This document shows, one piece after another, positions 56,089-64,000 of a DNA stretch of 64,000 nucleotides (positions within the stretch are counted from its first letter, which is position 1; each line of letters starts with the position of its first letter). A program made the position numbers and the translations under genes. The notes below the pieces were generated by a model. That model had not been told where the DNA came from and searched no databases. It saw nothing but the letters and a program-made list of their open reading frames with translations. This DNA is from Sphingomonas sp. Its GTDB lineage: Bacteria > Pseudomonadota > Alphaproteobacteria > Sphingomonadales > Sphingomonadaceae. Location: the NCBI RefSeq assembly GCF_017304635.1, contig NZ_JAFKMA010000005.1, forward strand, positions 210,487 through 274,486, in the 5' to 3' direction.

Positions 56089-58290
56089 TCATACCGGCGG
56101 CAACCCCGCGAGCAGCTTGTCGAGCGTCACCGGAAAATCGCGCACGCGCACCCCGCAGGCATTGTAGATCGCATTCGCCACCGCCGCGCCCGACCCGGCG
56201 ATGCCGAGCTCGCCGACCGCCTTCGCACCAACCGGATTGGCGCTGTCGTCGATCGCTTCGAGGAAATGGCATTCGACATTAGGCACGTCGGCGCTGACCG
56301 CGACGTGGTATTCGCCGAAGTCCGGGTTGACGAACTGGCCGGTGCGCGTGTCGACCACCGCTTCCTCCGACAGCGCATAGCCGATGCCCCAGATCATCCC
56401 GCCGACCATCTGGTTGCGCGCGGTCGCTTCGTTGAGTACGCGGCCGACGTCGAACACGCCGAGCAGCCGGCGGACGCGCACCTCGCCGGTGACGGCGTTG
56501 ACCGCGACTTCGGCGAATTGCGCGCCGTGGCTGGCCTGGCTGGTCGCCTTGCTTTCCTTGCCCGGGCCCATCTTGCCGGTCGCGACGATGGGCTTGTCGA
56601 CCAGGTCGATGAGCGGCGCGGTGCGCTTGCCGGCGCTGACGATGCCGTCCTTCAGCACCAGTTCCTCGGGCGCGGCGTTCATGCGGAGCGCCAGTTCGGC
56701 CAGGATGTCCTCGCACGCCAGCGCGACCGCCGAGCCCGAGCTGCCCGCGCCGAACGACCCGCCCGACCCTGCGCTCGGCGGCAGGTCGGTGTCGCCCAGC
56801 CGCACGTCGATCGCCGACAGCGGCAGGCCCAGCATCTCGCCCGCGACTTGCGCCAGGATCGTGTAGGTGCCGGTGCCGATATCGGTCATGTCGGTTTCGA
56901 TCACCGCGCGGCCTTCCGATGTCAGCGTGACGCGCGCTTCCGAATTGACGGTGAAGTTACCGCGCAACGCGGCGGCCATGCCCATGCCGACCAGCCACTC
57001 GCCGTCGCGGACCGCGCCCGGCGTCGCATCGCGCCGATCCCAGCCGAACCGCCGCGCGCCCTCGTCATAACAATCGAGCATCAGCCGCGTGGTGAAACGC
57101 TTGCCGGTCGTCGGGTCGGTCGCGGGCTCGTTGCGGCGGCGCAGTTCGATCGGGTCGAGGCCGAGCTGCTCGGCCAGCTCGTCCATCGCGCATTCGACCG
57201 CAAAGGTGCCGACCGCCTCACCCGGCGCGCGCACCGCGCCCGACGCGGGCAGGTCGACTCGCGTGAGCGCGGTCGTGAAGCGGCGATGCTCGGCCGCATA
57301 GAGCGGCAGTGTGCCGAACGGCACCGGCTCGAGAAAGCCCTTGTTATCCTTCTGCGACGTCACGCTTTCGTGCGCGAAGGCGGTGATCCGCCCGTCGGCA
57401 TCGCAGCCGATCCGCACGCGCTGCACCGTCTCGCCGCGATGATGGACGAGCGCGGCGGTCTGGCGGCGGGGGAGCGCGATCTTGACCGGGCGGCCGAGCT
57501 CGCGCGCGGCGACGGCGGCCAGCACCGTTTCCGGCCCGACCCCGGTCTTGCCGCCGAACCCGCCGCCGACATAGGGCGCGAGCACGCGGACCTGCGCCTT
57601 GTCGATGCCAAGCGCCGCCGCGATCGTCGCCCGCGCGCCGCCCAGCACCTGGAGCGAGCCGCGCACGGTCAGCGCGTCGCCGTCCCACCATGCCGTCGTC
57701 GCATGCGGTTCGAGCGCGGCGGGGAAATGCGGCGGGGTGGTATAGGTCGCGTCGAACGTGACGGGCGCCGCGGCCAGCGCCGTCTCGACGTCGCCCTTGT
57801 CGATCCGGGGCAGGAAGCCGATGCCGTGGTCGTCGATCACGGCCTGTTCGCGCGGATCGAACCGGCCCGGCCGTTCGGCATAGCCGACCACGACCGCCGC
57901 CGCCGCGTCGCGCGCCGCCTCGATCGTCTCGGCCACGACCAGTGCGACCGGCTGGCCGAAATGGTCGATCTCGCGTGTCCAGCTCGGCATCGGCTCGCTC
58001 GAATTGCCGGCGCTGGCCTTGAAGTCGGGATGCTCGGCCCACACGCGGACGACGCCCGGCATCGCCTCGGCCGCCGTCGTGTCGATCGTGGTCACGGTCC
58101 CCGCGCCGATCGTCGCGCCGACGATATGGGCGTACAGCGTGCCCGGCGGCGCATCCTCGAACGCGTAGGTCGCGCCGCCCGCGACCTTCAGCGGCCCTTC
58201 GTAGCGCGGCAGCGGCCGGCCGATCACGCCTTGCTGACCGGCGTCGAGCGCGTGCGGGCGATAGGGGGCGTCCATCACGATTTCGGTCAC
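56089..58290 (-). CDS. Xanthine dehydrogenase family molybdopterin-binding large subunit (PaoC/YagR type)
   Basis: 733 residues. GRPLPRYEGPLKVAGGATYAFE opens the aldehyde oxidase a/b-hammerhead domain. GGGFGGKTGVGPET is the Mo-cofactor loop, SGAVRAPGEAVGTFAVE the next, TDIGTGTYTILAQVA follows, and the catalytic glutamate is in KAVGELGIAGSGAA near the C-terminus. It oxidises aldehydes or aromatic heterocycles. The 2Fe-2S and FAD subunits that normally precede it are missing: the upstream gene is an unrelated phosphodiesterase on the other strand. Confidence 0.92.
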   Translation of the reverse strand: MTEIVMDAPYRPHALDAGQQGVIGRPLPRYEGPLKVAGGATYAFEDAPPGTLYAHIVGATIGAGTVTTIDTTAAEAMPGVVRVWAEHPDFKASAGNSSEPMPSWTREIDHFGQPVALVVAETIEAARDAAAAVVVGYAERPGRFDPREQAVIDDHGIGFLPRIDKGDVETALAAAPVTFDATYTTPPHFPAALEPHATTAWWDGDALTVRGSLQVLGGARATIAAALGIDKAQVRVLAPYVGGGFGGKTGVGPETVLAAVAARELGRPVKIALPRRQTAALVHHRGETVQRVRIGCDADGRITAFAHESVTSQKDNKGFLEPVPFGTLPLYAAEHRRFTTALTRVDLPASGAVRAPGEAVGTFAVECAMDELAEQLGLDPIELRRRNEPATDPTTGKRFTTRLMLDCYDEGARRFGWDRRDATPGAVRDGEWLVGMGMAAALRGNFTVNSEARVTLTSEGRAVIETDMTDIGTGTYTILAQVAGEMLGLPLSAIDVRLGDTDLPPSAGSGGSFGAGSSGSAVALACEDILAELALRMNAAPEELVLKDGIVSAGKRTAPLIDLVDKPIVATGKMGPGKESKATSQASHGAQFAEVAVNAVTGEVRVRRLLGVFDVGRVLNEATARNQMVGGMIWGIGYALSEEAVVDTRTGQFVNPDFGEYHVAVSADVPNVECHFLEAIDDSANPVGAKAVGELGIAGSGAAVANAIYNACGVRVRDFPVTLDKLLAGLPPV

Positions 58291-58355
58291 GCTGCTCGCC
58301 TCGCTGTCACAAATCGCGGATACGGTGCCGCACCAGCTTGGAAATCGGCTCGCTC

Positions 58356-59435
58356 ATGAAACTTTGCAAGGTTTTCGTCCTGTTCGCCGCCGCACTGGCG
58401 TCGCCGCTCGTCGCAGGGCAGGATAAGCGGATGCCTGGCCCGTCCCATCCGTCGCTGTCCCGCCCGATCGTCATCGCGCATCGCGGCGCCAGCGGCGAAC
58501 GTCCCGAACACACGCTGGCGAGCTACGACCTGGCGATCGACGAAGGCGCCGACTTCATCGAGCCCGACCTGGTGCTGACCAGGGACAACGTCTTCGTCGC
58601 CCGGCACGAGAACGACATCACCGGTACCACCGACGTCGCCGACCATCCCGAATTCGCCGGCCGCAAGACGACGAAGACGATCGATGGCGAGCAGCACACC
58701 GGCTGGTTCACCGAGGATTTCACGCTCGCCGAGCTGAAGACGCTGCGCGCGAAGGAGCGCCTGCCGCAACTGCGCCCCGTCAACGCCACCTATGACGGCA
58801 AATTCGCGGTGCCGACGCTGGCCGAGATCATCGCGCTCGCCAAGCGCCGCTCGCGCGAGACCGGGCGGACGATCGGCATCTATCCGGAGACCAAGCATCC
58901 GACCTATTTCGCGTCGATCGGCTTGCCGATGGAGCGACATCTGGTCGCCGAGCTGCACGCCGCCGGCTGGGACTCGGCCGATGCGCCGGTATTCATCCAG
59001 AGCTTCGAGGTCGACAACCTGAAGCTGCTCCATTCGCTGACGAAGATTCGGCTGATCCAGTTGATGGACGGGCGCGGGGGTCCGGCCGACAAGGCAGTGG
59101 CGAGCTATGCCGACATGGCGACGCCCGCCGGCCTCACAGCGGTCGCGGCCTATGCCTGGGGGATCGGGCCGAACAAGGACATGGTCGAAAAGGACGGCAC
59201 TGCCAGCCGGCTGGTCGCCGATGCCCACGCCGCGGGCCTGCGCGTCCATGTCTGGACGTTCCGTGCGGAGAATTTCTTCCTGCCCGCGGACTTGCGCGCG
59301 GGCGACGATCCCAAGGCGCACGGCGACGTCGCGGCGGCGATGCGGCGCCAGCTCGCGCTCGGCATCGACGGTTTCTTCACCGATTTCCCGCTAATCGGGG
59401 TGCAGGCGCGCGACACTTACGTCACCGCCAGATAG
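58356..59435 (+). CDS. Exported glycerophosphodiester phosphodiesterase
   Basis: 359 residues from ATG 58356, which puts a signal peptide (KVFVLFAAALASPLVAG) at the N-terminus; ATG 58338 adds six residues. The GDPD barrel has PIVIAHRGASGERPEHTLASY, IEPDLVLTRDNVFVARHEN (metal and catalytic His/Glu), YPETKHP, FIQSFE and HVWTFRAEN. It is a periplasmic GlpQ-type enzyme releasing glycerol-3-phosphate from glycerophosphodiesters. A lipoprotein gene follows directly. Confidence 0.94.
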   Translation: MKLCKVFVLFAAALASPLVAGQDKRMPGPSHPSLSRPIVIAHRGASGERPEHTLASYDLAIDEGADFIEPDLVLTRDNVFVARHENDITGTTDVADHPEFAGRKTTKTIDGEQHTGWFTEDFTLAELKTLRAKERLPQLRPVNATYDGKFAVPTLAEIIALAKRRSRETGRTIGIYPETKHPTYFASIGLPMERHLVAELHAAGWDSADAPVFIQSFEVDNLKLLHSLTKIRLIQLMDGRGGPADKAVASYADMATPAGLTAVAAYAWGIGPNKDMVEKDGTASRLVADAHAAGLRVHVWTFRAENFFLPADLRAGDDPKAHGDVAAAMRRQLALGIDGFFTDFPLIGVQARDTYVTAR

Positions 59436-59444
59436 GTGTCTCGT

Positions 59445-59714
59445 ATGCGTACCCTGCCGCTCGTCCTGATCCTGCCCCTGCTGGCCGGGGGGTGCCTCGG
59501 CACCGTTGGCACGATCGTCACCGCCCCGGTGCGCGTGACGTCGAAGGTGGTCGACTGGACCACGACCAGCCAGTCGGAGGCCGACCGCAATCGCGGCCGC
59601 AAGATGCGCAAGCAGGAGGAGCGCGAGACGCGCGAACGGCGCAAGGCGGATGCGGCCTGTCGTCGCCACCCCGCCGACTGCGATCCCTACGACGGCAATC
59701 GCCCGACCGACTGA
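59445..59714 (+). CDS. Small lipoprotein, function unknown
   Basis: 89 residues from ATG 59445, or 92 from the GTG at 59436 that abuts the preceding stop. RTLPLVLILPLLAGGC is a type II signal with a lipobox. The mature part begins LGTVGTIVTAPVRVTSKVVDW, then a highly charged region (RGRKMRKQEERETRERRKAD) and a Cys-containing tail. It might anchor at the inner or outer membrane. It converges with the esterase gene, overlapping it by 28 bases. Confidence 0.75.
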   Translation: MRTLPLVLILPLLAGGCLGTVGTIVTAPVRVTSKVVDWTTTSQSEADRNRGRKMRKQEERETRERRKADAACRRHPADCDPYDGNRPTD

Positions 59715-60439
59715 CGGTCGGCGCCGCCCGCCAGCGTCTCGGCGATCGCGCGGAGCGCCTGCGGATGGATGTGCACGCCCATGTGCGAGGCGCGGATCTC
59801 GATCGATGGCTCGCCTTCGGCATGGCAGATCGCGCCGTTGACCAGACCGTCGCTCGCGCTCCAGATCGCGGTCGCGGGAACCGGCGGGCGCTCGGCGAGC
59901 GTCAGGCGGCGCGCGACCACCGACTGGTCGTCGATCTTCTCGCCGGTCAGCCATTCGAACGCGCGCCACACGTTGGTCGCGCGCGGATCGCCGGCGAACG
60001 GCGAACTGACCGTCACCACTTCGCGCACCAGATCGGGCCGGCGATGCGCGACCAGCCGCGCCATGATCCCGCCCAGGCTGACGCCGACCAGGGTGACCGG
60101 CTCGTCCGTCTCGTCATGGAACGCGGCGACCTGTTCGACCAGCAACTCGGCGTCGCTGCCCGTCGCGCGGGCGCCGATGTTCCGCCCCAGCCCCCAGCCG
60201 CGCACGGTATAGCCGAGCCCGGTCAGATAACGCCGCATCAGCCCCATCGCGGCATCGTTGTCGAACAGGCCGGGGATCAGCATCACCGGCCGCCCGTCAC
60301 CGCGCGGCGCCTGCTTCAGCCGCGACCAATGGCTCGGCAGCGTCAGCAACGTCCACGCCCCGCGCGGCAATTCGGCGGCGAGGCGGGCTTTCGACGGGGC
60401 CCGGTGGGACGAAGGCTGAGCGATGGCGGCGTGGATCAT
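59687..60439 (-). CDS. Alpha/beta hydrolase (lipase/esterase-like)
   Basis: 250 residues from ATG 60439; an ATG at 60475 gives 12 more. VMLIPGLFDNDAAMGLMRRYL near residue 52 is the oxyanion region, the nucleophile elbow is LVGVSLGGIMARLVAH near 120, with SASDGLVNGAI (Asp) and SHMGVHIHPQ (His). It resembles PGAP1/lipase-class triacylglycerol hydrolases of cytosolic type. Substrate unknown. It is divergent from phenylalanine hydroxylase. Confidence 0.87.
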   Translation of the reverse strand: MIHAAIAQPSSHRAPSKARLAAELPRGAWTLLTLPSHWSRLKQAPRGDGRPVMLIPGLFDNDAAMGLMRRYLTGLGYTVRGWGLGRNIGARATGSDAELLVEQVAAFHDETDEPVTLVGVSLGGIMARLVAHRRPDLVREVVTVSSPFAGDPRATNVWRAFEWLTGEKIDDQSVVARRLTLAERPPVPATAIWSASDGLVNGAICHAEGEPSIEIRASHMGVHIHPQALRAIAETLAGGADRQSVGRLPS

Positions 60440-60520
60440 GACAGATCGGTTACAGCAATCCGCGGTCAACGCCAATCGCCGCTATTTCGCTCCCGCTCGC
60501 GAGCGTGATAGGTAGTTGCA

Positions 60521-61405
60521 ATGGCAACCGATACGCACACGCTGGACACGCCCCCGCCCGAGGCCGCGCCTGACTGGACGATCCCGCAGGACTGGGCGCA
60601 CTATACGGCGGCGGAGCATGCCACCTGGGACACGCTGTTCGCGCGCCAAGCGAAGCTGCTCCCCGGTCGCGCGTCGGAAGCGTATCTGCGCGGGCTCGAC
60701 GTGCTCAAGCTGTCGAAGCCCGGCATCCCCGATTTCGCGGAACTCAGCGACCGGCTGATGAAGCTGACCGGGTGGCAGGTGGTGGCGGTGCCCGGACTCG
60801 TTCCGGACGACGTGTTCTTCGACCATATGGCCAACCGCCGCTTCGTTGCCGGCAACTTCATCCGCCGCCCCGACCAGCTCGATTACCTGCAGGAGCCGGA
60901 CGTCTTCCACGACGTGTTCGGCCATGTCCCAATGCTCGCCGACCCAGTGTTCGCCGATTATCTGGCGGCGTACGGCCGCGGCGGGCAGCGCGCGCTGGGG
61001 ATGGACGCGCTCAAATATCTCGGCCGGCTCTATTGGTACACGGTCGAGTTCGGCCTGATCCAGGAGCCGGAGGGGCTGCGCATCTACGGCTCGGGCATCG
61101 TGTCGAGCTACGCCGAATCGCAGTTCGCGCTCGACAGCGACAGTCCCAACCGGATCGGCTTCGATCTGGCGCGAGTGATGCGGACCGAATACCGGATCGA
61201 CGATTTCCAGCAGAATTATTTCGTCATCCCGAGCTTCGACGAACTGCTCCGCCTGACCGTCGAGACCGACTTCGCGCCGCTGTACGAGGCGTTGAAGGGG
61301 CAACCGGACATCCGCATCGCCGAAATCCTGCCCGAGGACATGGTCGTGACGCGCGGGACGCAGGCCTATGCGACTGCGAAGGGCGGGGCGGCGGTGCTCG
61401 GCTGA
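60521..61405 (+). CDS. phhA: Phenylalanine 4-monooxygenase
   Basis: 294 residues, the single-domain bacterial size. It hydroxylates phenylalanine to tyrosine with tetrahydropterin and iron. The iron ligands are in EPDVFHDVFGHVPML (two His) and YWYTVEFGL (Glu). GNFIRRPDQLDYLQEPD precedes them. The regulatory ACT domain of animal enzymes is absent, as in other bacteria. The 3' end overlaps a membrane-protein gene on the other strand by 40 bases. Confidence 0.96.
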   Translation: MATDTHTLDTPPPEAAPDWTIPQDWAHYTAAEHATWDTLFARQAKLLPGRASEAYLRGLDVLKLSKPGIPDFAELSDRLMKLTGWQVVAVPGLVPDDVFFDHMANRRFVAGNFIRRPDQLDYLQEPDVFHDVFGHVPMLADPVFADYLAAYGRGGQRALGMDALKYLGRLYWYTVEFGLIQEPEGLRIYGSGIVSSYAESQFALDSDSPNRIGFDLARVMRTEYRIDDFQQNYFVIPSFDELLRLTVETDFAPLYEALKGQPDIRIAEILPEDMVVTRGTQAYATAKGGAAVLG

Positions 61406-61875
61406 TTCGCGATCGCGCGGTCGATGGCGGCCCGGAACGCCACCGGGTCGTCCAGCTTGTGCGCGACGCCGGATACGACGCGGCGGCCCGTCCGGACCGG
61501 CTCCGTCAGATCGATGAAGACGTTCGGCCACGCGACGAGCGCCAGATTGGCGACGTCGCGTGCCTTGACGTCGGCCTGGCTCCACGACGCGCGGAACCCG
61601 GCGATCCGGTCGATCGGGATCGACACGGTGCGGCGCCGGCCGGCGCGCATCGTCAGGTGCGTGTCGGTCAGCTCCACCGGGCAGCGGCGGAACGACACCA
61701 GCAAGGCGACGAGCGCGACGATCATCGCAAGGTCAATCGCACCGAGCGGCAGCGCGACCTTCCACCCCCAATAGACGCTGGCGACGAGGTGCACGACCGT
61801 CGTTTCGATCACGCCGAGCGCCAAAATCACGCCGATCATCGGGCCGAGGCTGCGATGATAGGCGAAGGTCGTCAC
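61366..61875 (-). CDS. Membrane protein with PH-like C-terminal domain
   Basis: 169 residues from GTG 61875, whose GTGA overlaps the prmA stop. Two hydrophobic helices (about 10-40 and 43-62) precede a soluble domain RCPVELTDTHLTMRAGRRRTVSIPIDRIAGF, DVANLALVAWPNVFIDL and VAFRAAIDRA. The beta-strand alternation resembles bacterial PH-like domains; no function is known. The C-terminus overlaps phhA convergently. Confidence 0.7.
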   Translation of the reverse strand: MTTFAYHRSLGPMIGVILALGVIETTVVHLVASVYWGWKVALPLGAIDLAMIVALVALLVSFRRCPVELTDTHLTMRAGRRRTVSIPIDRIAGFRASWSQADVKARDVANLALVAWPNVFIDLTEPVRTGRRVVSGVAHKLDDPVAFRAAIDRAIANQPSTAAPPFAVA

Positions 61876-62903
61876 AGGTCGAGTGCCCAGCCGTCGCGGC
61901 CCTTGGGGTCGATCGGCTTGCTTGGGACGTAGCGCGCCGCGCCGGCCGTCAGCCGCAGGATCGTCCAGTCGCCGCGCTGGTCGGCCGCCTCGAGCGAGCA
62001 GCCGCACGCGCGATATGCCGCGACCACCTGCGCGCGCTGCGTGTCGAGCAGGCCAGCCAGGATGATCGTCGCGTTCGGTGCGGCGATCGCGGCGAGTTCG
62101 GGCGCCATCGACACCAGCGGCCCGGCCAGCACGTTGGCGATGACGAGGTCGTAGGGCGCGCGCGCGGTGATGCGGTCGTCGAGCGCGCCGTCGGCGACGA
62201 TCAGGTCGATCGCGGCGACGTGGTTGGTCGCCATGTTCTCCGCCGTCACGGTGATCGCGGCGGGATCGATGTCGGTCGCGGTCACCCGTGCGTCGGGCCA
62301 CAGGTGCCGGGCGGCGAAGGCGAGCAGGCCGGTGCCGGTGCCGATGTCGATGATGTTCGTGAACGGCGTATCCGCCAGCCCGTCGAGCATCGCCAGGCAC
62401 CCGCTCGTCGTCGCATGATGCCCGGTCCCGAACGCCTGCCCCGCATCGATCAGGAACGCCCGGCCCCCCGGCGGCGGCGCGACCGGATGCGCGCTGGTAT
62501 GGACGACGAAGCGCCCTTCCGCGATCGGTTCGAGCCCCGCCTGGCTCATCGTCACCCAGTCGGCGGCGGTCAGCGGCTCGATCACCGGTTCGACCGTCCC
62601 CGCGCTCGGCACCAGCGCGCGCAACGCGGCGAGCATCGCGGCATCCGGCCGGTCTTCGGTATAGGCGTCGAGCCGCCACGTCTCACGGTCGTCCTCGATC
62701 GTCTCGCTGGTCATCAGCACCGCGTCGATCGCGACGTCGCCGGCGGCATCGATCGCCTCGGCTTCGGCGCGGGTACAGGGCAGGGTGGTCTTCCAGCTAT
62801 CGATCTGCTCAGCCGACCCGGCCGTCGCCGGGCCGTCGGCCGACGCTGGCGTGGCCGCGTCGCCGGCCGGTCCGATCGCCGGCGGTTGCTGGCTATCGGA
62901 CAT
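61872..62903 (-). CDS. prmA: Ribosomal protein L11 methyltransferase
   Basis: 343 residues from ATG 62903. PrmA trimethylates several Lys and the N-terminus of ribosomal protein L11. The substrate-binding N-domain begins SWKTTLPCTRAEAEA near residue 37. The linker AFGTGHHATTSGCL and SAM motif NIIDIGTGTGLLAFAA follow, with TDIDPAAITVTAEN and IANVLAGPLVS. The first 35 residues (Pro/Ala/Gly-rich, no family counterpart) may be a disordered extension or show that translation starts later. The start overlaps the SDR stop by 11 bases. Confidence 0.92.
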   Translation of the reverse strand: MSDSQQPPAIGPAGDAATPASADGPATAGSAEQIDSWKTTLPCTRAEAEAIDAAGDVAIDAVLMTSETIEDDRETWRLDAYTEDRPDAAMLAALRALVPSAGTVEPVIEPLTAADWVTMSQAGLEPIAEGRFVVHTSAHPVAPPPGGRAFLIDAGQAFGTGHHATTSGCLAMLDGLADTPFTNIIDIGTGTGLLAFAARHLWPDARVTATDIDPAAITVTAENMATNHVAAIDLIVADGALDDRITARAPYDLVIANVLAGPLVSMAPELAAIAAPNATIILAGLLDTQRAQVVAAYRACGCSLEAADQRGDWTILRLTAGAARYVPSKPIDPKGRDGWALDL

Positions 62904-63591
62904 AACTGGCCCCGTTGACGTCGAGCACCGCGCCGGTCGCGCTCGGCGGCGCGTGCAGCGCGAAGAAGGCGATGGCGTCGGCCACTTCGCCAGGATCGGC
63001 GACTCGACCGAGCGGAATGTCGGCGAGCAGTTTGTCGCCGCCACGGCTGGCCAGATAATCCTCCGCCATCCCGGTCATCGTGAACCCCGGGCAGACCGCG
63101 AAAGCCAGGATGCCGTGACTCGCATAGCCGCGCGCGATGCTCTTGGTCATCGCGACCATGCCGGCCTTGGATGCGGCATAATGCCAGTGCGCCGGGCTGT
63201 CGCCGCGATAGGCGGCGCGGCTGGCGACGTTGACGATGCGGCCCGGCGCCTCGCGCTCCTGCCAGTGGCGGATGGCGAAGCGGCACAGTTCGGCGCTGGC
63301 GGTCAGGTTGATCCGCATCGTCCGCTCCCACGCGGCAACCCAGGCGTCGTCGGCATGGTCGATCGGATTGGCTTCGAACACGCCGGCATTGTTGATGAGC
63401 ACGTCGATGTGGCCGAGCTTGGCGAGGGCGGCGTCCCACAGCGTGCGCGGACCGGCGGGGTCGGCGAAGTCGGCGGCGATGCCGCTGGCGGTGCCGTGGC
63501 CGACGAGCGTCACGTCGGGGGCGGCGGACAGCGTGGCGGCGGTCGCGGCACCGATGCCGCGACTGCTGCCGGTGAGGAGAATGGTGGTCAT
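62893..63591 (-). CDS. Short-chain dehydrogenase/reductase
   Basis: 232 residues of classical SDR fold: TTILLTGSSRGIGAAT (NAD(P) loop), NNAGVFEANP, the catalytic Ser in VNVASRAAY and YxxxK as YAASKAG near residue 145, then VCPGFTMTGM. It is probably a beta-ketoacyl reductase-like or alcohol dehydrogenase enzyme with unknown substrate. It leads a leftward trio with prmA and the PH-like membrane protein. Confidence 0.92.
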   Translation of the reverse strand: MTTILLTGSSRGIGAATAATLSAAPDVTLVGHGTASGIAADFADPAGPRTLWDAALAKLGHIDVLINNAGVFEANPIDHADDAWVAAWERTMRINLTASAELCRFAIRHWQEREAPGRIVNVASRAAYRGDSPAHWHYAASKAGMVAMTKSIARGYASHGILAFAVCPGFTMTGMAEDYLASRGGDKLLADIPLGRVADPGEVADAIAFFALHAPPSATGAVLDVNGASYVR

Positions 63592-63610
63592 GTGGAGGCG
63601 ATACTCAAGT

Positions 63611-63738
63611 CCCTCTCTCTTTGGGAGAGGGAAGGCGCGCCGCAGGCGCGACAGGGTGAGGGCTGGGTCGAAACGCTTTCGACTTGGCCCTCACCCCTCG
63701 GCGCTACGCGCCTCGACCCTCTCCCACAGGGAGAGGGA
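63611..63738. repeat. CCCTCTC-type repeat, family F copy 2
   Basis: Hairpins CCCTCTCTCTTTGGGAGAGG at the left and CCCTCTCCCACAGGGAGAGG at the right flank GGCGCGCCGCAGGCGCG and GGCGCTACGCGCC, and TGAGGGC/GCCCTCA pair between them. The left edge also pairs with the right. It fills the gap between the SDR gene and the chemotaxis receptor stop; the short hairpin at 29241 has the same arms. Confidence 0.8.
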
Positions 63739-63739
63739 T

Positions 63740-64000
63740 TCAGGCCGCGACCTTGGTCACGAACTCCGCGGCGCTTTCCTTGAGGCCACCGAGCTGGCCG
63801 TCGAGCGTGTCGAAACCCTGGCCGACGCGATCGATCGCGGTCGCGACGCCTTCGGTATCCTCGCGGATGGTGGCGATGGTGTGGGACATGGAGTCGGCGG
63901 CGAGCGCGGTCTCATCGACGGCGGCGGTGATCGCGGTGACGGTCTGCGCCTGTGCCTCCATCGCGAAGCGGATACGGTTGGCCGATTCCTGCACTTCGCT
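63740..64000 (-). CDS. Methyl-accepting chemotaxis-type protein, C-terminal end
   Basis: The last 85 or so residues only; the gene enters from the right edge. It has a heptad coiled-coil composition (QESANRIRFAMEAQAQTV, AVDETALAADSMSHTIATI, GVATAIDRVGQGFDTL), the far end of a receptor signalling domain. The usual C-terminal pentapeptide for CheR/CheB binding is absent; it ends EFVTKVAA. Sensing domain unknown. Confidence 0.7.
   Translation of the reverse strand, partial: SEVQESANRIRFAMEAQAQTVTAITAAVDETALAADSMSHTIATIREDTEGVATAIDRVGQGFDTLDGQLGGLKESAAEFVTKVAA

Noticed and set aside
54928-58359. A 1143-residue open frame on the + strand across xdhC and the molybdo-enzyme large-subunit gene
   Set aside because: It is antisense to two genes with clear family motifs and is made of Arg/Asp/His-rich repeats typical of out-of-frame GC-rich codons.
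61876-62679. Upstream extension of the PH-like membrane protein to 62679
   Set aside because: The extra 268 codons are another frame of prmA; GTG at 61875 is coupled to the prmA stop and gives a sensible protein.

Overview
The window is GC-rich (roughly two thirds G+C) bacterial chromosome that reads like a sphingomonad (Alphaproteobacteria, Sphingomonadales). The evidence is the gene repertoire: a class I PHA synthase with a GYCVAGT box, a CC_3452-like secreted protein, a single bifunctional Rsh alarmone enzyme, TonB-receptor and SleB-type envelope genes, methylmalonyl-CoA and ergothioneine pathways, and many short palindromic intergenic repeats. This is inference from protein families; no marker RNA is present. 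I found no tRNA, rRNA, CRISPR array, prophage or complete insertion sequence. Nearly all genes look like housekeeping or metabolic chromosome.

Layout. 1-2676: a surface-glycan-like group (truncated methyltransferase, GtrA, large GT-C-type membrane protein). 2806-6557: a leftward run queuosine-precursor transporter, argB, YggT, DUF167, folD, marC. 6558-9535: repeats, a secreted Cys-repeat protein, a CNT nucleoside transporter and an unrecognised 218-residue protein. 9555-15695: a long leftward run gluQRS, HIG1-like protein, cobalamin adenosyltransferase, egtB, egtD, methyltransferase, 3-hydroxyacyl-CoA dehydrogenase and a small membrane protein. 15800-23329: HNH protein, ppc, a SleB hydrolase, ogt, cytochrome b561, GT2 and a 58-residue protein. 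23405-31354: thioesterase, oligopeptidase B, a frameshifted MFS transporter, aminopeptidase P and rsh. 31471-35005: secreted CC_3452-like protein, HxlR regulator, thioesterase, TauE and alaC. 35125-37700: PHA synthase and phasin. 37831-44663: TonB receptor, flavodoxin-like oxidoreductase, clpS, a second SleB hydrolase and an S9 peptidase. 44773-54406: the propionate cluster. 54483-64000: a molybdo-hydroxylase large subunit with XdhC and MocA-like partners, GDPD, lipoprotein, esterase, phenylalanine hydroxylase, PH-like membrane protein, prmA, SDR and the C-terminus of a chemotaxis receptor.

The clearest pathway is propionyl-CoA to succinyl-CoA: pccB, methylmalonyl-CoA epimerase, enoyl-CoA hydratase, methylmalonyl-CoA mutase, a 28-residue membrane peptide, a YdcZ-type permease, biotin synthase, a DUF4160/DUF2442 pair and pccA. 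Most junctions overlap by 1 to 17 bases. Biotin synthase supplies the cofactor of PCC, and the adenosyltransferase at 13917-14471 makes the B12 cofactor of the mutase.

The most unusual signal is a set of short inverted-repeat elements in at least six sequence families. They sit in most larger intergenic gaps. One copy lies in frame inside pccA, one appears to supply the ribosome-binding site of the mutase, and two near-identical copies bracket a GIY-YIG nuclease gene. A second notable signal is a promoter before the phasin gene flanked by a 14-bp inverted repeat, part of which recurs upstream of the PHA synthase.
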